Below, one piece after another: positions 16,544-25,889 of a stretch of 64,000 nucleotides of DNA (position 1 is its first letter; each line of letters opens with the position of its first letter). Made by a program: the position numbers and the translations under genes. The notes below the pieces were generated by a model that worked only from the letters and a program-made list of their open reading frames with translations, did no database searches and had not been told where the DNA came from. The stretch lies in the NCBI GenBank assembly GCA_964592595.1, contig CAZQFH010000015.1:14023-78022 (forward strand). The letters are read 5' to 3'. This DNA comes from UBA5536 sp964592595. Its GTDB lineage: Bacteria; Bacteroidota; Bacteroidia; Bacteroidales; F082.

Positions 16544-17647
16544 ATGAAACAGCTAAGCCGCCATATTCTTATAGTCTTTATTGTACTCACTTCTGCTTCG
16601 GTATGGAGTCAACAATCCTATTACAGTTGTTATACAGGGGAAACAAGAGGTAAAAATATACGGCTTCACCTTATCAAATCTAACAATAAACTGAATGCTT
16701 CTCTTCTGGTAAAAGAACAAACTACTGAAGCAGTGGAATTTACACTTAGTGGAAAGCTTAATTCAGGTGGCGATTTTTATCTTGGACAAAATTTTGATTC
16801 CGATACAATTTTATTTGGCAGGCTCACTAAATCGCACCTTGAGGCTTTCTTTAAGCATGATGAAACAGATTTGATTTTAATGCGCTTACAGACTGAATCT
16901 GCGGTCAATCACCTGGATATTGATATCAAAACCCTTGAACTGCAACAACCGCTCGACACAACAAATCCTGATAGTCCGCAAGCGATTTTCGAAGGACAAT
17001 TATTACTCCCTAAGCAAGCAAATGCGCTATTGGATAGCTTGTTTATGAAACAAGCTGACGAAATGTATCGTTTCAAGATAAATCAACTAAACGAAATTTT
17101 ATCCTTTGAAGCAAAAGCCTTTTTTGCAGGCTACAAAAAGCTTAACAGCTTCGAAGATAAGGATTCACCTATTTTTCAGTGGATAAAAAGCAGTGAAGTT
17201 TTTATACAACTCAACCAGCAACAATTATTTAGCTTTGCCGTAGCTGATTATGCCTATACAGGAGGTGCTCATGGTTTAAGTACAAAACGATTTATTGTTT
17301 TGGATATCAAAAACTTAAATCAACTTACAATAGGTGATGTTTTTAAAGCAGAAGCCCTAAATAAACTACCGGATCTTCTGGAAAAATCTCTGCGGATACA
17401 ATATCAAATCTCAGCTGACAGCAGTTTGCATTCAGCCGGATTTTTTGTGGTCAAGCCTGAAATTACTGATAATTTCTGGCTCAGCGCCGCTGGTGTTGGA
17501 TTTTACTATAATAGTTACGAAATTGCTCCTTATTCCTTTGGACATACCCCTATTTTGTTACCCTATTCCCAGCTTGAAGGTTTGCTAAAACCCGAAATCG
17601 TATCCCGTTTGAATCCCATTCAAAAATCTTTAAATCCGCAACCATGA
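16544..17647 (+). CDS. Exported DUF3298-domain protein
   Basis: A 367-aa protein with a signal peptide (1-22, ending SVWSQ). Its C-terminal half (about 150-355) has the DUF4163/DUF3298 arrangement seen in RsiV-like extracytoplasmic proteins: AVADYAYTGGAHGLSTKRFIVLD followed by FWLSAAGVGFYYNSYEIAPYSFG. The N-terminal part is an unassigned beta-rich region. It probably acts in the periplasm or on a membrane; ligand binding is unproven. Its stop overlaps the start of the Na/Pi cotransporter gene by 4 nt (ATGA), so the two are translationally coupled, but a functional link is only inferred from that. Confidence 0.82.
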   Translation: MKQLSRHILIVFIVLTSASVWSQQSYYSCYTGETRGKNIRLHLIKSNNKLNASLLVKEQTTEAVEFTLSGKLNSGGDFYLGQNFDSDTILFGRLTKSHLEAFFKHDETDLILMRLQTESAVNHLDIDIKTLELQQPLDTTNPDSPQAIFEGQLLLPKQANALLDSLFMKQADEMYRFKINQLNEILSFEAKAFFAGYKKLNSFEDKDSPIFQWIKSSEVFIQLNQQQLFSFAVADYAYTGGAHGLSTKRFIVLDIKNLNQLTIGDVFKAEALNKLPDLLEKSLRIQYQISADSSLHSAGFFVVKPEITDNFWLSAAGVGFYYNSYEIAPYSFGHTPILLPYSQLEGLLKPEIVSRLNPIQKSLNPQP

Positions 17648-19335
17648 ACCTGATCACACTCATTTATGATTTATTGAGTGTGCTTGGGGCATTGGCTTTT
17701 TTTCTGTTTGGGATGAAGCTAATGAGCGAATCACTGCAAAAAATTGCCGGCTTCAAAATGCGTCAATACCTTTCGGCCATCACTGCCAACAGATGGAGAG
17801 GACTGCTTACTGGTTTTGCCATCACCGGAATTTTACAATCGTCTTCTGCAGCTACCGTGCTGTTGGTTGGTTTCGTAAACGCAGGGCTAATTTCAGTTTT
17901 GGATTCTATTGGACTTATTATGGGCGCCAATATTGGCACTACAGTAACTTCATGGCTGATTACTTTTTTTGGTTATTCCTTTAACATCAGGGTTATTATT
18001 CTACCTCTGATAGCGCTGGCCATACCCTTATATTTTGGATCCAGTTCCAACAGAAAATCCGTTGCAGAATTTGTTCTAGGTTTTGCAATTTTGTTCATCG
18101 GCCTGCAGTTTTTGAGGGATGTACTGCCAGATATTCATCGCGAAACGGGCATTGTTGAATTCTTAAAAGCAAATGCTGAGATTAATTTCGTTTCACTCTT
18201 TGTTGCTGTGCTCATTGGTATTGGCATTACAATTCTAATTCAGTCGTCAACAGCCACAATCACACTAACTATTGTACTTTTAAGCGAAGGCATGGTGAGC
18301 TTTGAAATAGCTGCTGCACTGATTGTTGGAGAAAACATTGGCACCACTGCAACTGCTAATATCGCAGCCATTGTTGCCAATAGAAATGCCAAAAGAACAG
18401 CTTTGATACATTTTCTTTTCAACCTCACTGGCGCACTACTCATTATACCAGTTTTTAATTATGCCATTCAATTGATTGATTCATTTGTTGATATGATTCT
18501 GCGTTTGAGTGATAACGATATCATATTGTCGGCTCCCCTCAAGGTGAGTCTTTTTCACAGCCTTTTCAACATCAGTAATACGCTTATTTTAATCTGGTTT
18601 ACAAAACCATTATTCCAGCTAAGCAAAGCCATGATCCCTTTAAAAGAAAATGAAGAAGATGGAAGAATGCTTAGCTTGCAGGAAAATTTTGTGACTCCGG
18701 TATCTGAATTATCTTTGGTTCATCTATCAAAAGAAATAAGCAAAATGGCTCGGCTAAGTCAAAAAATGTTTGACTTAGTTCCGCAGCTGCTGATGGAAAA
18801 AAACTTAGAGGAATATCAGCTACTCAGCGATAAAATTCGTCAAATGGAGCATCAGATGGATCAGAATGAGCAAGTTTTGATGAATTACCTTGCCCGCCTC
18901 ACAGAAAGCAAACTGAGTGCTGAAAGCTCTAAGCTAATAAACGGCAGTATGATTATCGTAAACAATATCGAAAACATTGCTGATATATGTTTCAAGATTG
19001 CCCGCGTTATTGAGCTTAAAAATAGTCAGAAAGCCTGGTTCAACCAACAACAGCGCAATAGGCTTCACCAAATGTTTGAAACGGTTAAAGAGGCTTTAAC
19101 CCTGATGCTTTTTAACCTTAGCAAGCCTCAAAAACCGGATCTTAACAAAGCTCATCAAGTTGAGATCCAACTAAATGAATTGAAACAGGAATACATTGAA
19201 ACTCATCTTTCAGACCTTAAGGCGGGAAACTATCCTTTTAATTCTGGAAATTTTTATCAGCAATTGGTCGTTTATAGCGAAAAAATTGGCGACCATGCAA
19301 TTTCTGTTTCAGAAACACTCAACAGAAGTTATTGA
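17644..19335 (+). CDS. Na/Pi cotransporter family protein with PhoU-like tail
   Basis: A 563-aa inner-membrane protein. Two Na_Pi_cotrans repeats occupy about 1-310, each with the hallmark glutamine-serine-rich motif (GILQSSSAATVLLVGFVNAG and ILIQSSTATITLTIVLLSEG) and a GANIGTT or GENIGTT turn. The C-terminal third (about 345-563) is soluble and helical with a PhoU-like pattern. This is the NptA/YjbB architecture: sodium-coupled phosphate transport with a regulatory PhoU domain. It abuts the convergent CCG-domain gene with no intergenic base at 19335/19336. Confidence 0.93.
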   Translation: MNLITLIYDLLSVLGALAFFLFGMKLMSESLQKIAGFKMRQYLSAITANRWRGLLTGFAITGILQSSSAATVLLVGFVNAGLISVLDSIGLIMGANIGTTVTSWLITFFGYSFNIRVIILPLIALAIPLYFGSSSNRKSVAEFVLGFAILFIGLQFLRDVLPDIHRETGIVEFLKANAEINFVSLFVAVLIGIGITILIQSSTATITLTIVLLSEGMVSFEIAAALIVGENIGTTATANIAAIVANRNAKRTALIHFLFNLTGALLIIPVFNYAIQLIDSFVDMILRLSDNDIILSAPLKVSLFHSLFNISNTLILIWFTKPLFQLSKAMIPLKENEEDGRMLSLQENFVTPVSELSLVHLSKEISKMARLSQKMFDLVPQLLMEKNLEEYQLLSDKIRQMEHQMDQNEQVLMNYLARLTESKLSAESSKLINGSMIIVNNIENIADICFKIARVIELKNSQKAWFNQQQRNRLHQMFETVKEALTLMLFNLSKPQKPDLNKAHQVEIQLNELKQEYIETHLSDLKAGNYPFNSGNFYQQLVVYSEKIGDHAISVSETLNRSY

Positions 19336-20055
19336 TTACCATCCGGCTGCAAGCACATCAGCCAGATGAATGGTTTTTATCGGAAGTTTAAGTTTGTTTA
19401 TATACCCTTCCTGATGCATCAGACATGACAAATCAGTAGAGACAATAAACTCAGCCTCAGTATCCAGAGCATTTTGAACTTTTTGCTCGGCCATAGCTGT
19501 CGAAATTGCTTCGTGTTTAACACTAAAAGTCCCTCCAAATCCACAGCAAACATGACGGTCATTCATTTCTACCAATTCAAGGCCTTTTACTTTGGATAAT
19601 AAAATACGTGCCTCCTGTTTAAGTCCGTACTCTCGCAAACCTGCACAACTGTCGTGAAAAGTAATTTTATGAGGAAAAACAGCCCCAAAATCGGTATAAC
19701 GCAATTTATTGACTAAAAAATCAGAAAGCTCAAACATATTTCTAGTCAAACGTTTATATTCCAAATGGTTAGCTGTATTATGAAATAACTCATGGTAATA
19801 ATTCCGAACATAACCTGTGCATGAAGCTGATGGGCTAACCACTGGACGATCGTTAGGAAAGTCTTTTAAAAATTTATTACCTAATTTTTTGGCTTCATCC
19901 AGAAAACCACTATTAAAAGCCATCTGACCACAGCAGGTTTGTTTGGGATTGTAGTGCACATTTGCTCCGGCCTTTTCGAGAAGCTTAATCATATTCATAC
20001 CTGTTTCCGGAAAAAACTGGTCAACAAAACAGGGGATGAACAGATCTATTGTCAT
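19336..20055 (-). CDS. LldE/LutA-like (Fe-S)-binding CCG-domain protein
   Basis: A 239-aa cytoplasmic protein with two cysteine-rich CCG domains: IPCF...QTCCGQMAFNSG in the first half and FHDSCAGL...HVCCGFGGTFSV in the second. These ligate a [4Fe-4S] cluster in heterodisulfide-reductase-type and lactate-utilization proteins. The length fits LutA/LldE (about 240 aa). The frame extends upstream to 20115, but ATG 20055 (MTIDLFIPCF) matches family starts. The usual partners LutB and LutC are not in this window, so lactate oxidation is a family-based suggestion only. It lies 76 bp after aroA on the same strand. Confidence 0.88.
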   Translation of the reverse strand: MTIDLFIPCFVDQFFPETGMNMIKLLEKAGANVHYNPKQTCCGQMAFNSGFLDEAKKLGNKFLKDFPNDRPVVSPSASCTGYVRNYYHELFHNTANHLEYKRLTRNMFELSDFLVNKLRYTDFGAVFPHKITFHDSCAGLREYGLKQEARILLSKVKGLELVEMNDRHVCCGFGGTFSVKHEAISTAMAEQKVQNALDTEAEFIVSTDLSCLMHQEGYINKLKLPIKTIHLADVLAAGW

Positions 20056-20131
20056 GATTTTTTTTTTGCAAAAGTACATGATTTTTTCGCATTCTAAAGC
20101 AAGCCTTAAAACCATGATCAGTCCAAATGGC

Positions 20132-21397
20132 TCATTTCTGATGAAGAACGCCTATTTTTCGAATGTAAGTCCAAAAAGCAGGATATGATTTTGCTACTAC
20201 CTCTGGCTTATCGAGTTGGATAGCTCCTACTTTTAAAGCCAGTGGTGCAAGTGCCATTGCAATGCGATGATCGGCCCAGCTATTGATCAATAGGGGTCTT
20301 GATTCGTCAAAAACATTAAGTTTTTGTGATGGTGTAAGGATGTAAACACCTTTTTGAACTTCCTGAAAACTCACTCTCATTTTTGCCAATTCTGTTTTCA
20401 AGGCCAATAACCTGTTCGACTCTTTATGCACTAAATTATCCAAACCTGTAAACCTTGCTTTAATCCCCAGTCCGGCACAGCTTGCAGCCAATGCAGGCAG
20501 CAAATCGGGATACTGCCGGCAGTCACATTCAAAACTATCTGCTGTGGCTCCCATTTTAAATATTCTTATTCCGTCCGGTTCTTCATGGCTCTGAACGCCA
20601 AGTTGTTCGAAAAGTTTAGCAAGCACTTTATCACCCTGCAACGAATCCAGACTTAACTGATCCAGCACCAGCTCGCCGCCTTCAGACAAAGCCATTATTT
20701 CATACCAATAGGACGCTGCACTCCAGTCGGGATGGATACGACAACTGACATTGCTGTAAGGATTAGGTTCAACAACAATTTTATTGTTTTCCCAATTCAC
20801 CGCTGCACCAAAATGACGCATCAGAGCTATGGTCATCTCCAAATAAGGAATTGAACTGTGGTCGCCGGCTATTTCCAACTCAAGTCCATTTTTCCAAACC
20901 GGTGCAGCTAAGAGCAAAGAAGAAGCGAATTGACTGCTTTTAGTTAGATTGATAGTTGCTTTGCCTCCCGTAAGCACCTTACCCTGAATGCGTAATGGAG
21001 CAAATCCTTGCTGCCCGATGTAAGTTATCTCAGCCCCCAAATGCCTAAGCGCGTTCACCAACTCGCCAACCGGCCGCTCGAGCATGCGGCCAGAACCTGT
21101 TAGTACCCATTTACCCGGCAAAGTTGCCAGATAGGTTAGTAAAAAACGAAAAGTAGTTCCTGCATTATCACAATCCACAACAAGCGGAATAGATGATTGT
21201 GCACAGTCCCTGATCATTTTCAGGTTTCGCTTAAGCAGCTGTGTATCTTCAGCATCACTAAGTTGAGTAATCAACCGATCGAAACCGCCATAAGCGCGTA
21301 TCATAAGCGCCCTGTTGCTTTCACTTTTACTTGTACTAAGTTGAACCCTTCCTTTAAGATGGGTGAGATTTGGACTGAGTAATTTTGCCTTTGACAT
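20132..21397 (-). CDS. aroA: 3-phosphoshikimate 1-carboxyvinyltransferase (EPSP synthase)
   Basis: A 421-aa shikimate-pathway enzyme joining shikimate-3-phosphate and PEP. It shows the family landmarks: VQLSTSKSESNRALMIRA near the start, DCDNAGTTFRFLLTYLA (DxGNAGTxxR type), TGSGRMLERPVGELVNALRHLGA, and SWADHRIAMALAPLAL near the end, where the R of DHRIAM binds PEP. It begins 2 bp after the aroB stop, so the two genes form an operon for chorismate synthesis. Confidence 0.95.
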   Translation of the reverse strand: MSKAKLLSPNLTHLKGRVQLSTSKSESNRALMIRAYGGFDRLITQLSDAEDTQLLKRNLKMIRDCAQSSIPLVVDCDNAGTTFRFLLTYLATLPGKWVLTGSGRMLERPVGELVNALRHLGAEITYIGQQGFAPLRIQGKVLTGGKATINLTKSSQFASSLLLAAPVWKNGLELEIAGDHSSIPYLEMTIALMRHFGAAVNWENNKIVVEPNPYSNVSCRIHPDWSAASYWYEIMALSEGGELVLDQLSLDSLQGDKVLAKLFEQLGVQSHEEPDGIRIFKMGATADSFECDCRQYPDLLPALAASCAGLGIKARFTGLDNLVHKESNRLLALKTELAKMRVSFQEVQKGVYILTPSQKLNVFDESRPLLINSWADHRIAMALAPLALKVGAIQLDKPEVVAKSYPAFWTYIRKIGVLHQK

Positions 21398-21399
21398 GT

Positions 21400-22467
21400 T
21401 TAAAATAATTCACTAAACCAAGTTAAACACGCTCTGAGCTGCTCTGGTTCAACTAATACATCGAAAACAGCTTTCCCTTTGCTATCCATGCAAACCATCA
21501 TAATATTCCCCCCTTTGCTTTTCTTGTCATGAACAATAAGATCCATCATATTATCAATATCAACTTGATTTAAAATAAAAGGATCAAACAAAGATTGATA
21601 ATATTCAAGATAATCTTCTAAGACATTTTTTTTCATGCCTTTAAGCTCTACCGAGAGAAATAATTCTGCAAGTATTCCGGCTGCGACGGCTTCGCCATGG
21701 GTAATATTCAATTTCCTGCTCAATCCAAGGCTTTCGAAGGCATGCCCGATCGTATGACCAAAATTCAGGATTTTTCTTCTTCCTTTTTCCATGGGATCTT
21801 CGGATACAACTTCCATTTTGAAACGAACTGCCTGTGCTATCGCAGCAGTGATGTAGGCTTCATCTTTTTTAGCAAGCAGCTCAAACTGATTCATGCCTCC
21901 TGACATAATAAAATTGTATTTAATCAATTCGCCCATGCCCGAGCGCCATTGCACTTCGGGAAGTGTTTTTAAAAAATCCGTTATAATATATACCCTCTCA
22001 GGCTGATGAAAAGCTCCAATTTGGTTTTTGTAACCTTCGAAATCTATTCCTGTTTTCCCACCCAAAGCAGCATCTGCCATTGCAAGTAAAGTTGTTGGGA
22101 AATGAATGGTACGAATACCACGTTTGTAGCTGGCAGCAGCAAATCCTCCCAAATCTGTTATCACACCACCTCCCAAATTTATCAGCATAGCATCCCTGCC
22201 AGCACCTGCCCTGGTAAGTCTTTTCCAAATTTCACTCAGTTGATGCAGGTTTTTGTTTTCCTCGCCATGCGGAATAGTAATCAAGTTGATTTTAATCTGA
22301 ATTGATTGAAAATAAGGCTCTAAAAGTGGCCAGCAATACTGTTTGGTTTGATCATCTGCTAAAACAAAAACCTGCTGATCATTTTGACTACAGGTCATCA
22401 ACACTTTATCGAAATCGAGAAGTGCATCCTGATTAAAGTAAATCCCGGCAACAGCAATATTCATCAT
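21400..22467 (-). CDS. aroB: 3-dehydroquinate synthase
   Basis: A 355-aa NAD- and metal-dependent enzyme making 3-dehydroquinate from DAHP. Recognisable segments are PHGEENKNLHQLSEIWKRL, the NAD-binding GGGVITDLGGFAAASYKRG, FPTTLLAMADAALGGKTGID and the metal-binding LNFGHTIGHAFE. Tandem ATGs sit at 22467 and 22464, and either could be used. A TACTTTTG -7 box lies just upstream at 22479-22486, so aroBA has its own promoter downstream of ald. Confidence 0.95.
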   Translation of the reverse strand: MMNIAVAGIYFNQDALLDFDKVLMTCSQNDQQVFVLADDQTKQYCWPLLEPYFQSIQIKINLITIPHGEENKNLHQLSEIWKRLTRAGAGRDAMLINLGGGVITDLGGFAAASYKRGIRTIHFPTTLLAMADAALGGKTGIDFEGYKNQIGAFHQPERVYIITDFLKTLPEVQWRSGMGELIKYNFIMSGGMNQFELLAKKDEAYITAAIAQAVRFKMEVVSEDPMEKGRRKILNFGHTIGHAFESLGLSRKLNITHGEAVAAGILAELFLSVELKGMKKNVLEDYLEYYQSLFDPFILNQVDIDNMMDLIVHDKKSKGGNIMMVCMDSKGKAVFDVLVEPEQLRACLTWFSELF

Positions 22468-22478
22468 TAAGCTTTTAG

Positions 22479-22486
22479 CAAAAGTA
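22479..22486 (-). promoter_or_regulatory. -7 element for aroB-aroA
   Basis: On the minus strand this reads TACTTTTG, 11 bp before the first aroB ATG. A TTTG at 22511-22514 (minus strand) is a possible -33, though the 24-bp spacing is long. Confidence 0.45.
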
Positions 22487-22524
22487 CTTGAAAAACGAAT
22501 AGGTAAGACTCAAAACAACTTGGA

Positions 22525-23745
22525 TTAATAAAAAGCAGCCAGCAACAATTCCAGGTGATGAAAAGGTAGCCGGTGCAATTGGGCGATATAATGATTTGTA
22601 AGTTTACCGTTGAAAGCGTAAACACCTTTTGCGAATGCCCGGTCGGATTGCAGATAAGCTTGCATCCCGCCATACTCAGCAATCTGCAGCAGGAGCGGTG
22701 TAAAAAAATTATTAAAAGCTATTGAAGCCGTTCGTGGAACGCGCGAAGCCATATTTGGAACGGCATAATGTGTTACGCCATTTTCCTGAAATACCGGATT
22801 TTGATGTGTGGTTGGCCGGCTTGTTTCGAAGCACCCACCCTGATCGATGCTCACATCAATAATCACTGCACCTGCTTTCATTTTTTCGACCATCAACGCA
22901 CTAATCAAGCAGGGCGTGTTGCCGCTGTTAGCGTGTTTTGCTGCAACCACAACATCAGCAGTTTGCAAGGCATCGCCTATCAGATCGGGTTGCAAAGCCG
23001 AAGTAAACACACGCTGTCCCAAATTGTTTTGAAGGGTTCTGAGCTTATACATGGAATTGTCAAAAACCTTGACCAGACAGCCCATTCCCAAAAATCCACG
23101 AGCCGCAAACTCAGCCACATTGCCTGATCCGATAATCACTACCTCGGTAGGAGCCACGCCAGGAAAACCTCCCAACATCTTGCCTTTGCCAAAATCCGGA
23201 TGACACAAATATTCAGCAGCAACCACAACACATAGGTTACCAATGATCTCGCTCATGGATCGCAACAAAGGCAAGGCGCCTGATTTGTCCTGAATGTGCT
23301 CATAGGCAAGAGCAACTATTTTTTGCTTTAAAAGCAACTCAAACCATTCGCGGCTTTGAGAAGTTTGTTGCAAAACAGAAAACAAAGTCTTCCCTTTAGA
23401 AATCCATGAAAGCTCCTCTAAATCGGGTGGAGCCACCTTGAGAATGAGATCGGTCTGGTAAATTTCCCGAGCCTCGTCAACAATCGTCGCTCCTGCTTCA
23501 GCATATTCATGATCGCTGTATTGGGCGAATTTTCCTGCACCACGCTGCACTATTACCTGATTTCCGTGATCGGTGAGCAAACGAACACCATCCGGAATCA
23601 AAGCGATTCTCCTTTCGTCAGCCTTTCTCTCGGCCGGAATCCCAATTTTAAGGTGATTTTTCTTTAAAGCCGTTTCAAGTTTTTCTTCCTGAGGCATCAA
23701 ACTATGGCTGCCTGCAAATCGGATAAATTGGTTTTCCTGCGACAT
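22525..23745 (-). CDS. ald: Alanine dehydrogenase family protein
   Basis: A 406-aa NAD-dependent enzyme interconverting L-alanine and pyruvate. It contains the alanine dehydrogenase/PNT N-terminal domain (KIGIPAERKADERRIALIPDGV, VQRGAGKFAQYSD; catalytic-type AYEHIQ) and the NAD-binding domain (VVIIGSGNVAEFAARGFLGMG). ISALMVEKMKAGAVIIDVSIDQGGCFETSRPTTH and HYAVPNMASRVPRTAS follow. An N-terminal extension of about 30 residues is longer than in typical Ald and resembles the branch common in Bacteroidota. It sits 6 bp after tsaE and is probably the last gene of the porX-tsaE-ald operon. Confidence 0.9.
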   Translation of the reverse strand: MSQENQFIRFAGSHSLMPQEEKLETALKKNHLKIGIPAERKADERRIALIPDGVRLLTDHGNQVIVQRGAGKFAQYSDHEYAEAGATIVDEAREIYQTDLILKVAPPDLEELSWISKGKTLFSVLQQTSQSREWFELLLKQKIVALAYEHIQDKSGALPLLRSMSEIIGNLCVVVAAEYLCHPDFGKGKMLGGFPGVAPTEVVIIGSGNVAEFAARGFLGMGCLVKVFDNSMYKLRTLQNNLGQRVFTSALQPDLIGDALQTADVVVAAKHANSGNTPCLISALMVEKMKAGAVIIDVSIDQGGCFETSRPTTHQNPVFQENGVTHYAVPNMASRVPRTASIAFNNFFTPLLLQIAEYGGMQAYLQSDRAFAKGVYAFNGKLTNHYIAQLHRLPFHHLELLLAAFY

Positions 23746-23751
23746 AAGCTA

Positions 23752-24189
23752 TTATCCTGCGATAAGTTGACAGTTAATCATTCTGATTCCGGTCTCCTCA
23801 TCAGGTTGAATATCAATTTTTACGTGTTTTTCAGGTAAAAGTTGCATTACCTTTTCCGGCCACTCAATCAGGCAGCAATTGCCACTATAAAAATAATTTT
23901 CATATCCGATGTCAAAGGCCTCTTCAAGCTTATCGATGCGGTAAAAATCAAAGTGAAATAAAGACTCGCCTTTTTCCGTAAGGTATTCATTTACAAGCGA
24001 AAATGTTGGACTATTCACTTCATCTAAAACGCCCTGGAGCTTACAAAAAACTTTAATCAGGGATGTTTTTCCGGCTCCCATTGGCCCGTAAAATGCCATC
24101 ACCGGATAATCGTTTTTATACTGTGCAAGCCAATTGGCAGCCGTATCTAACTCGTGGGGAGTGGCTGCCTTAAAGCGCTTCTGGTTCAT
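23752..24189 (-). CDS. tsaE: tRNA threonylcarbamoyladenosine biosynthesis ATPase TsaE
   Basis: A 145-aa P-loop ATPase needed for the t6A37 tRNA modification with TsaB and TsaD. It shows the Walker A GPMGAGKTSLIK (about 35-46), VNSPTFSLVNEY, the Walker B-like FHFDFYRI and the CCLIEWPEK segment, all typical of the family, and has normal length. Its ATG overlaps the porX stop by 4 nt, so translation is coupled. Confidence 0.95.
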   Translation of the reverse strand: MNQKRFKAATPHELDTAANWLAQYKNDYPVMAFYGPMGAGKTSLIKVFCKLQGVLDEVNSPTFSLVNEYLTEKGESLFHFDFYRIDKLEEAFDIGYENYFYSGNCCLIEWPEKVMQLLPEKHVKIDIQPDEETGIRMINCQLIAG

Positions 24190-25754
24190 GACCTTTGCAA
24201 TTTTGGTTTTAAGTGAATCACAGGTATTAACATTTCAAAAATCGAAATTCCACCATGTTGAAATGTATTTCTGTAGTAATTTACGTAATAGTTATAATTG
24301 TTGGGGTAAGCAAAAAAATCGCTCGAACGGGCAAAGACATAAGCCGTACTCACATTTATTCTTGGCAAAAAAACATCTTCTGGATTTCTAACTTCAAAAA
24401 CTTCTTTAGCATTAAATTTCAAGCTTTTACCATATTTATAACGTAAATTAGTATTTACATTTCTGTCGCCAAGAATTTTCACCGGATCTTTCACATATAC
24501 CGATCCATGATCTGTTGTTAGCACTACCTCTGATTCTTTGCGGGCAATAAATCTGAGAATATCAAAAAGACTCGAGTGCTCGAACCACGACTTCATCAAA
24601 GACCTATAAGCAGCCTCATCTTCAGCCAATTCGCGAATCATTTCCATTTCAGTACGTGCGTGCGAAAGCATATCAACGAAATTATAAACAATCACGTTCA
24701 ATTGATTATTCATCAGATTCGACATGTTTTCGGCCAATTTTTTACCAGCATTGAGGTTGAGTACTTTATTGTAGGAAAACCTGATGTCCTTACCAAAACG
24801 TTTAAGCTGTTCGTGAAGGAGCTCAGCCTCAAACTGATTTTTCGTTCCCTCATCTTCTTCATCCGTCCAGTAAGTAGGATACTTCTTGCGTATTTCGTTG
24901 GGCATAAGACCTGCAAAAAAAGCATTACGTGCATATTGCGTTGTAGTGGGTAATATACTGCAGTAGAGCTCATCACGATCAACCCTGAAAAATTCTTCTA
25001 TCATCGGCTGGATGGCCTTCCATTGGTCGTAGCGCAAATTATCGATGACAATCACAAAAAGTGGCTGCTGCTGACGCGCCAAATATGGGAACACCTTATC
25101 GCGCATCAAAGTATGCGAAAGCACTGGCTTATCCTCTGGGTCATCATTCAACCAGCTCACATAGTTTTTTTCGACAAAACGCGAAAACTGCAAGTTGGCC
25201 TCGTCTTTTTGCATATTCAGCACTTCGATGATGCCCGGGTCGGCAGCTTTTTCAAGCTCCAACTCCCATCGCACAAGGCGCTTATAAATTTCTGTCCACT
25301 CCTCAAAACTAAGTTGATTGTTTAGCTCCATCCCGATATTCCTAAACTCCTGTTGATAGGTCATGGTAGATTTTTCGCTAACCAGTTTTCTATTTTCCAG
25401 GTTACGTTTCAAGCTTAGCAAAATCTGATTCGGTTTCACAGGCTTGATCAGGTAATCGGCGATATTACTTCCAATAGCATCTTCCATGATAGATTCTTCC
25501 TCGCTTTTGGTAATCATCACCACTGGAAGGTTCGGAAACTCAGCCTTTATTTTTTCGAGTGTTTCAATACCTGAAAGTCCGGGCATATTTTCATCCAAAA
25601 ATACGATATCCAATGGTTCGGCGCGGACGATATCGAGCGCTTCGTCGCCATTGTTGATCGCAATCACTTCATAACCTTTTTGTTCCAGAAACAGGATGTG
25701 AGGTTTTAGCACGTCAATTTCATCATCAGCCCATAAAATTCTTATCTTGTCCAT
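24186..25754 (-). CDS. porX: PorX-type response regulator with PglZ domain
   Basis: A 522-aa cytoplasmic regulator of the type IX secretion system. The receiver domain (1-120) has the acidic pocket D10/D11, phospho-acceptor D54 (FLDENMPG) and IKPVKP. A helical linker follows (about 125-215). The C-terminal PglZ domain (about 220-522) is an alkaline-phosphatase-superfamily fold with a Thr cluster T270-T272 (ILPTTTQYA) and metal-site D415-H416 (TTDHGS). In Porphyromonas and Flavobacterium PorX is paired with sensor PorY, acts with ECF sigma SigP and hydrolyses oligonucleotides. PorY is not in this window. Its presence agrees with the T9SS-sorted proteins at 6-13 kb. Confidence 0.95.
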   Translation of the reverse strand: MDKIRILWADDEIDVLKPHILFLEQKGYEVIAINNGDEALDIVRAEPLDIVFLDENMPGLSGIETLEKIKAEFPNLPVVMITKSEEESIMEDAIGSNIADYLIKPVKPNQILLSLKRNLENRKLVSEKSTMTYQQEFRNIGMELNNQLSFEEWTEIYKRLVRWELELEKAADPGIIEVLNMQKDEANLQFSRFVEKNYVSWLNDDPEDKPVLSHTLMRDKVFPYLARQQQPLFVIVIDNLRYDQWKAIQPMIEEFFRVDRDELYCSILPTTTQYARNAFFAGLMPNEIRKKYPTYWTDEEDEGTKNQFEAELLHEQLKRFGKDIRFSYNKVLNLNAGKKLAENMSNLMNNQLNVIVYNFVDMLSHARTEMEMIRELAEDEAAYRSLMKSWFEHSSLFDILRFIARKESEVVLTTDHGSVYVKDPVKILGDRNVNTNLRYKYGKSLKFNAKEVFEVRNPEDVFLPRINVSTAYVFARSSDFFAYPNNYNYYVNYYRNTFQHGGISIFEMLIPVIHLKPKLQRS

Positions 25755-25812
25755 AAATCTAGCTTTTTATTTTTTCGGAAAATCAATTGGGTAAAGATGT
25801 TGACGATAAGTG

Positions 25813-25820
25813 TATTTTTG
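25813..25820 (+). promoter_or_regulatory. Candidate -7 element for the HD-domain gene
   Basis: TATTTTTG matches TAnnTTTG in the 135-bp divergent region between porX and the HD gene, 69 bp before ATG 25890. Confidence 0.3.
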
Positions 25821-25889
25821 TTGTTAAATGCATAAAACGTTACTTTTATTGTGGCGTCCTGCGTGATTTGCACAAAATTAACAATAATT

